Origin: an uncultured Chloroflexota bacterium
GTDB taxonomy: Bacteria > Chloroflexota > Dehalococcoidia > GIF9 > AB-539-J10
DNA length: 38,025 nt
Reading direction: 5' to 3'
Assembly: GCA_903884455.1 (NCBI GenBank)
Contig: CAISEW010000047.1
Location: 1-38,025, forward strand
Shown here: positions 33,995-38,025 of the stretch, in pieces
How the letters are laid out: the number at the start of each line of letters is the position of its first letter
Numbering within the stretch: position 1 is the first letter of the stretch
Translations under genes and position numbers: made by a program
Notes under the pieces: model-generated
What the model saw: the letters and a program-made list of their open reading frames with translations, nothing else
Told to the model about the DNA's origin: nothing
The model's database searches: none

Positions 33995-35158
33995 ATGCTA
34001 AGTTACTCAGTTACAGAGAAGTTGAGTCATACCTTTGAGCTAGGTCCTATAAGACCTCCTAGCGAAGCTTATTCCCTCCTTATAAGGGCGACCAGAAATT
34101 GCCCTTGGAATAGATGCCAGTTTTGCCCGGTATACAAAGGCAGTAAGTTCGGGCTGAGGGCAATAGGGGAGATTATAAGAGATATTGAGGCGGTTAAGGC
34201 TATCAGCGAAGGTATTAATGAAATGGCCTGGAAGATGGGCTATGGCGATAAGGTGAGAGAAGTAGCAGCAATGCTTTGTCATCAACCTCAATATGGGCAA
34301 TGTGTATGCCATGTTGCCCTGTGGCTTGGGACAAGAGGCAAGACAGCATTCCTTCAGGATTCCAATACCCTGATCATGCGTACACCCGAGCTAATCCAGG
34401 TGATTACTTTCCTGAGGGAAACCTTTCCTAGCTTAAATAGAGTAACTACATATGGTCGGTCCCATACGGCAGCCAGAAAGTCGTTAGCGGAGTTAAAGGA
34501 ACTCAAGGATGCCGGGCTAGATAGGATTCACATCGGACTGGAGACTGGCTATGACCCCTTGCTGGCTTATATGGAAAAAGGCTGCACTGCTGAGAACCAC
34601 ATTGAGGGTGGCAAAAAGGTGAAAGAAGCAGGCATTTCTCTGTGTGAATATGTTATGCCTGGTCTCGGGGGCAAGAAAATGTCTCAAGAGCATGCCCGAG
34701 AAACAGCTAGGGTGTTAAACGAGATTGACCCTGATTATATCAGGCTGCGCAGCCTCCACGTCTCTCCGACTATGCCGTTGTGGACCAGATTGCAGGACGG
34801 AGATTTTGAGCTACAAACAGAGGACGAAGTGGCAAAAGAAATAGCTGTTTTCATCGAAAACTTGCAAGTTACCAGCTATCTTAAGAGCGACCATATACTT
34901 AACTTATTGATGGAAGTCGAAGGCAAAATGCCCGAGGATAAGGGAAAATGCCTCAATATCATAAATAAGTATTTATCTCTGTCAGACGAAGAAAGGCTCA
35001 ATTTCAAAGTTGGCAAGCGGACTGGTTCATACAATAGGCTAGCTGACCTCAGTGATAGCTACAAGCATGATAAAATAGACCAGGCTATAAAAAGCCTCAG
35101 AGCACAGGGCAGCGATGTTGAGGAGGCGATATTCAAGCTGAAGAATAGCTTTATCTAA
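33995..35158 (+). CDS. Radical SAM protein with CX4CX2C cluster motif
   Basis: About 387 residues from the ATG at 33995, which I prefer because an earlier ATG at 33902 would overlap the divergent HAD gene. The [4Fe-4S] motif is NCPWNRCQFCPVYKG, so the cysteines (36, 41, 44) have four residues between the first two, not the usual three. A second cysteine group, CHQPQYGQCVCH, is near residues 85-96. The fold continues with DRIHIGLETGYDPLL, typical of Elp3/B12-type radical SAM barrels. The reaction is unknown. The ribosome binding site is weak. Confidence 0.85.
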   Translation: MLSYSVTEKLSHTFELGPIRPPSEAYSLLIRATRNCPWNRCQFCPVYKGSKFGLRAIGEIIRDIEAVKAISEGINEMAWKMGYGDKVREVAAMLCHQPQYGQCVCHVALWLGTRGKTAFLQDSNTLIMRTPELIQVITFLRETFPSLNRVTTYGRSHTAARKSLAELKELKDAGLDRIHIGLETGYDPLLAYMEKGCTAENHIEGGKKVKEAGISLCEYVMPGLGGKKMSQEHARETARVLNEIDPDYIRLRSLHVSPTMPLWTRLQDGDFELQTEDEVAKEIAVFIENLQVTSYLKSDHILNLLMEVEGKMPEDKGKCLNIINKYLSLSDEERLNFKVGKRTGSYNRLADLSDSYKHDKIDQAIKSLRAQGSDVEEAIFKLKNSFI

Positions 35159-35289
35159 TGGGAGAGTCGTGGCAAAAGGATTTGTAAACCTAAGTCGCTT
35201 CAAGCACGGAAGGACAATAAAACGGAACAGCAAACAAAAAGCCGATTTACAGGGAGGCAAAGGAATCAGAGAAAGGAAGGTTAAATTTC

Positions 35290-35649
35290 GTGGCTAAAAT
35301 AGATGAACTTATCTTTGGCTCTATAGTAGTCGAAGGCAAGAAGTACCGCCGGGATATTTTGCTTTTTGCCGATGGCACGGTGAAGAAGCGGAAAGGCGGC
35401 TTTCTAATGTTCGGCAGCCACAAAGTTAAGAAACAGGAGCTGGAAGAATTGAGCCAGGGTCAGCCTGAGATAATAATTGTCGGCACCGGAACCAACGGCG
35501 CTGCCCATATAGCTCCTGAGGCGGGAAGCTGGGCTAAGGGAAAGAATCTAAGCTTACTGGTTCAGCCATCCTATGACGCTGTAACCAGGCTAAATGAGCT
35601 TGTTGAACAGAAGAAAAAGGTTGCTGTCTTGATTCACATAACCTGCTAA
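35290..35649 (+). CDS. Mth938-like domain protein (NDUFAF3 family)
   Basis: A 119-residue protein of the DUF498/Mth938 alpha-beta fold. The family core is seen as IIVGTGTNGAAHIAPE. Eukaryotic relatives assist complex I assembly; bacterial roles are unknown. The start is GTG with ggaagg upstream. It ends in a hairpin shared with the convergent membrane-protein gene. Confidence 0.88.
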   Translation: MAKIDELIFGSIVVEGKKYRRDILLFADGTVKKRKGGFLMFGSHKVKKQELEELSQGQPEIIIVGTGTNGAAHIAPEAGSWAKGKNLSLLVQPSYDAVTRLNELVEQKKKVAVLIHITC

Positions 35650-35668
35650 GGTGTAAATTTACCTTAGC
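35645..35668. terminator. Hairpin between convergent genes
   Basis: A perfect 8-bp stem (gctaaggt 35645-35652 with accttagc 35661-35668) and an 8-nt loop. It spans the stops of both the Mth938-like gene and the minus-strand membrane gene. T-runs are poor, so termination strength is unclear. Confidence 0.5.
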
Positions 35669-36014
35669 CTGATTCCTTTGTAATGCGTTCAGCTGTGCTT
35701 CCTGTGTTCTCTTTCACATGGATAAATAAGTAAATTAGTTCCCTATTTACAAGCAAGAATAGCCAGGCCAAGAAGGAGCCAATTATTCCCAATACAATCA
35801 CGGAAACACCCAGACCTACACCTATCAGTTCACGGTTGCCAACCAGCAATCCACTCTTCACAATTTCCAGTCCGAAGACAATTGAAGCAATAACGCCAAC
35901 TACCAGTACTGCCCACCCCAAAACTCTCAAAACACTAGTCACGTATGGTAAGAAATGATACTCCAGCGGTTTATTTCCCTTCCAAACTTTCTGGAAAACA
36001 TAGCCTAGCTTCAT
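35664..36014 (-). CDS. Small membrane protein, tandem paralogue 1
   Basis: A 116-residue protein with two long hydrophobic segments (about 26-48 and 62-90) and a short charged C-terminus. It shares GSFLAWLFLL, RELIYL and the tail ENTGSTAERIT with the next gene, so the two are tandem duplicates. I do not recognise a family. It carries a 26-residue longer middle and N-terminus than its partner. Function unknown. Confidence 0.75.
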   Translation of the reverse strand: MKLGYVFQKVWKGNKPLEYHFLPYVTSVLRVLGWAVLVVGVIASIVFGLEIVKSGLLVGNRELIGVGLGVSVIVLGIIGSFLAWLFLLVNRELIYLFIHVKENTGSTAERITKESG

Positions 36015-36045
36015 TTCACATAACCACTAAGGCATAAATTTAATC

Positions 36046-36318
36046 TTAGCTTGATTTCTCTGTAATGGTGATGCGCTCAGCCGTGTTTCTGGTGTTCTCT
36101 TCCACCTGGATAAGCAAGTAGAAAAGCTCCCTGGTTGCCAGCAAGAATAGCCAGGCCAGGAAGGAGCCAATTACCCCCGCAACAGCCGTGAAAGCACCCA
36201 TAACTCCACCCGTATAGATTCCGAAAGCAATAAAACCAATAACGCCAGCTACCAATACTATCCACCCCACGACCCTCAAAACAGTAGTCGCAAACCTTAG
36301 AAAAGGATACCTTTGCAT
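36046..36318 (-). CDS. Small membrane protein, tandem paralogue 2
   Basis: A 90-residue protein, again with two membrane segments and the shared GSFLAWLFLL, RELFYL and AERIT tail. A strong aggaggt site precedes the ATG. The sequence just after its stop (ctaagg... and tgatttctctgtaatg) resembles that after the first copy, so the duplication includes the 3' flank. Function unknown. Confidence 0.78.
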   Translation of the reverse strand: MQRYPFLRFATTVLRVVGWIVLVAGVIGFIAFGIYTGGVMGAFTAVAGVIGSFLAWLFLLATRELFYLLIQVEENTRNTAERITITEKSS

Positions 36319-36384
36319 TTTACCTCCTTTCTGTCCTTAAAATTTTTTCAAATCTGATTCACATAACTTGCAGAATCTTGAACT

Positions 36385-36900
36385 TTACTTAAATTTATCT
36401 TTTCCTAGAATGGTAAATACGATCGCTGGGATGCCCAAGAGTATAGCAGGCACAATAGTCGGTAATCCGACAATAAAGGCACAAATTGAGGCGGCCAGCG
36501 CAAAACCCCACGCCCTTTTCGTCAGGGCAAAAACCCCGCCTACTATAGCTACTATGCTAAGGATAATCATTGGGCCATATATTGGCGCACCTAACCAACC
36601 TATAAACCAAATAAACCAAGAAGCCAATCCCCCAAGTGTTGCCCAGATTATCCCAATAATCAGGCTAGGAACTCCGATAACCAAGTCTAGAATTCCCGCA
36701 GTCACTGGCATCCAGGTGCTGCCTGTCGCCGCTGCTTTCCGTGCCACCCTAGTGCCACACTTAGGGCATATTTCCGTCATAGGCGTTGTTGGAGCACCAC
36801 ACCCAGGGCAAAAGCTGGTGCCAGCCATTGGCTTAGCTCCACAACTCATACAAAATTCCGGACTCCCTGTTAACTCTTTGCCACAATTTCTACAGAACAT
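36385..36900 (-). CDS. Zinc-ribbon membrane protein
   Basis: A 171-residue protein with two zinc ribbons at the N-terminus. The cysteines are at 3, 6, 17, 20 and at 31, 34, 45, 48, each in CxxCG knuckles. Four hydrophobic segments follow (about 63-165). The layout, soluble zinc ribbons followed by a small membrane domain, is common in proteins of unknown role. It is upstream of the two small membrane paralogues on the same strand. Confidence 0.82.
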   Translation of the reverse strand: MFCRNCGKELTGSPEFCMSCGAKPMAGTSFCPGCGAPTTPMTEICPKCGTRVARKAAATGSTWMPVTAGILDLVIGVPSLIIGIIWATLGGLASWFIWFIGWLGAPIYGPMIILSIVAIVGGVFALTKRAWGFALAASICAFIVGLPTIVPAILLGIPAIVFTILGKDKFK

Positions 36901-37065
36901 TTTGTCCCTACTCTCCCCCTTTTATCTTTGTATAACGATATAGTTAGAATCTCTCGTTGTCAATACCCCCAAACCTCAATCACCGCCAACGCAGAGCGCT
37001 TACTTGCCGTAATTTAGCCCGGCGCCACAATTACCACACCCCTGTCCTGGCGCAATAGTAAATCG

Positions 37066-37260
37066 TCACAACCCTCCAAGCAACCATCCACAAGAGAGAT
37101 TCCCACCACAGAGAGATTCCCAGGGTATGCATACCACGCCCAACAATTGTAGAATGCATAGAATTACCCCGATTATCACGCATATCCCCAGGCTAATAAG
37201 AAACATCCGCCACCACAATCCCCAAGCTAATCTCCAGGTTGGCCTTACCTCATTATCCAT
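37066..37260 (-). CDS. Small Cys-rich membrane protein, possibly truncated by in-frame TGA
   Basis: A 64-residue protein with one clear membrane helix (about 20-42) followed by CIPWESLCGGNLSCGW, rich in cysteine. The frame ends in TGA at 37066-37068. It continues open to a TAA at 37000-37002 with GCGNCGAGLNYGK, which looks like a zinc knuckle (see finding). A ggag site precedes the ATG. It is upstream of the zinc-ribbon membrane gene. Family unknown. Confidence 0.6.
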   Translation of the reverse strand: MDNEVRPTWRLAWGLWWRMFLISLGICVIIGVILCILQLLGVVCIPWESLCGGNLSCGWLLGGL

Positions 37261-37513
37261 TCGCTCTTTCTCCTTTCCTTGTTTTCTCTAGGTTCCAAGC
37301 CTCTCATTTGATTGAATAACTTCTGCGGTACCTTCAATTCATTATAAGTATAGCTATTACTCAATGTCAATATAGTTAAGGGGATTGTTTAGTAAACCAC
37401 TCGTGGTGAACTTATCGAACCATGAGCGGCACTCAAGAGCAGACTAGCTCATCCCTCTATTTTGCTCAGGCGGATAGGTTGCTAAACAGTCTTTCCGAAG
37501 GCTTCCATGTAGC

Positions 37514-38025
37514 TTAACCAAGCTCCTTGACCATGTAAGCGTCTTCCAGACCATAACCAAGCGAGCGATAATACTCCCGGGCACCGACACCACTGAGCAC
37601 CGATAATCTATCATCCTTAAATTCCTCCCCGGCGATTCTCTCTGCCTCTCGAAGCAAGTTTCCACCAAGACCGTGATGTTGAGCGGCTCGCTCTAGCCTT
37701 CCCCCCACGGGAACTTCAGGACCAAAAATGTGTAGCTCCCTAACTACCGCTTTTTCCCCATTTATCCTCAACCTCAGCAAGCCAAACAAAGTTTCATTCT
37801 CATCCTCGTAGGAAAGGAAGACCTCTTTTCCTCCCCAGGTTTCATAATCCAGCCTGGTTAGACGGGGCTCGCCAATTGCCCAGCCATCCCTCAGGCGATG
37901 CCCATAGTCCCGGCAACGAATGCAGCTACAGCGAAGACCTGTTTGCCCCATCTTCTTTCTAATAGTTCCTCTAAGCGCTAAGTCTCTGCTGCCAGCAATG
38001 ATGAATTTGCTGGGAATATCTCGCA
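37514..38025 (-). CDS. elp3: Elp3 family tRNA uridine-34 acetyltransferase, C-terminal part (5' end outside window)
   Basis: The frame runs open to the window edge, so only the last 170 residues are present. Visible are the cysteine block RCSCIRCRDYG between the radical SAM and GNAT domains, the acetyl-CoA motif QHHGLGGNLL, and the end REYYRSLGYGLEDAYMVK, all typical of Elp3. It builds the carboxymethyl group on wobble uridine of tRNAs; the radical SAM half is off the window. An internal ATG at 37951 is not the start. The 253 bases before 37261 show no gene. Confidence 0.88.
   Translation of the reverse strand, partial: RDIPSKFIIAGSRDLALRGTIRKKMGQTGLRCSCIRCRDYGHRLRDGWAIGEPRLTRLDYETWGGKEVFLSYEDENETLFGLLRLRINGEKAVVRELHIFGPEVPVGGRLERAAQHHGLGGNLLREAERIAGEEFKDDRLSVLSGVGAREYYRSLGYGLEDAYMVKELG

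Noticed and set aside
36368-36943. 191-codon plus-strand frame
   Set aside because: It is antisense to the zinc-ribbon membrane gene and has no family-like motifs.

Overview
This is a bacterial chromosome segment of moderate GC, with mostly ATG starts and some GTG/TTG starts, Shine-Dalgarno sites and tightly packed operons. No single gene fixes the taxonomy. The mix of genes suggests an anaerobic Chloroflexota lineage near Dehalococcoidia, probably from a metagenome: a CFI-box-CTERM surface protein, a split transketolase, a DUF6485 Cys-rich protein, a bacterial Elp3, and two geranylgeranyl-reductase-like flavoproteins. That assignment is an inference.

Layout. 1-950: end of a surface protein with InlB-type repeats, closed by a strong terminator. 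950-3300 (minus): birA and a sodium:solute symporter. 3450-7800: an MBL-fold protein, a GYD protein, ybeY and mutS. 7860-14500: an isoprenoid locus. On minus it holds a geranylgeranyl-reductase-like gene and dxs; on plus a MarR regulator, then a second reductase-like gene overlapping uppS. 14600-18350: a short-chain dehydrogenase, an ArsB/NhaD-type permease, tRNA-Ala, ccdA and a thioredoxin-like protein. 18330-19950 (minus): fabF and acpP. 20070-23760: six recognisable tRNA loci with rnhA, pyrE and lepB. 23785-29900 (minus): a probable seven-gene operon of DUF6485, rph, thiC, cinA, speD, speB and a site-2-type protease. 30000-35650: an RNase H-like exonuclease, a transglutaminase-like protein, split transketolase, a HAD hydrolase, a radical SAM protein and a Mth938-like protein. 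35660-37260 (minus): small membrane proteins, some with zinc ribbons. 37514 to the end: C-terminus of Elp3.

The most unusual structure lies at 20075-21274. A minus-strand tRNA-Asn gene is cut in its anticodon arm by about 1.1 kb of DNA. The two halves join, sharing a 3-base overlap, into a perfect 72-nt tRNA-Asn. The inserted DNA carries an intact tRNA-Asn on the opposite strand and a SEC-C-motif gene that has one in-frame TAG. Two other places show reading frames that continue past an in-frame TGA: 11320-11490, and the small Cys-rich membrane protein at 37000-37260. TGA is an ordinary stop elsewhere in the window, so these are probably gene decay, chance or sequencing error, but each can be tested.

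Functional links. dxs, uppS and the two reductases all act on isoprenoids, and the MarR regulator sits between the two units. speB and speD serve polyamine synthesis and are translationally coupled. fabF and acpP serve fatty acid synthesis. birA and the symporter are separated by one base, which suggests a shared vitamin role.
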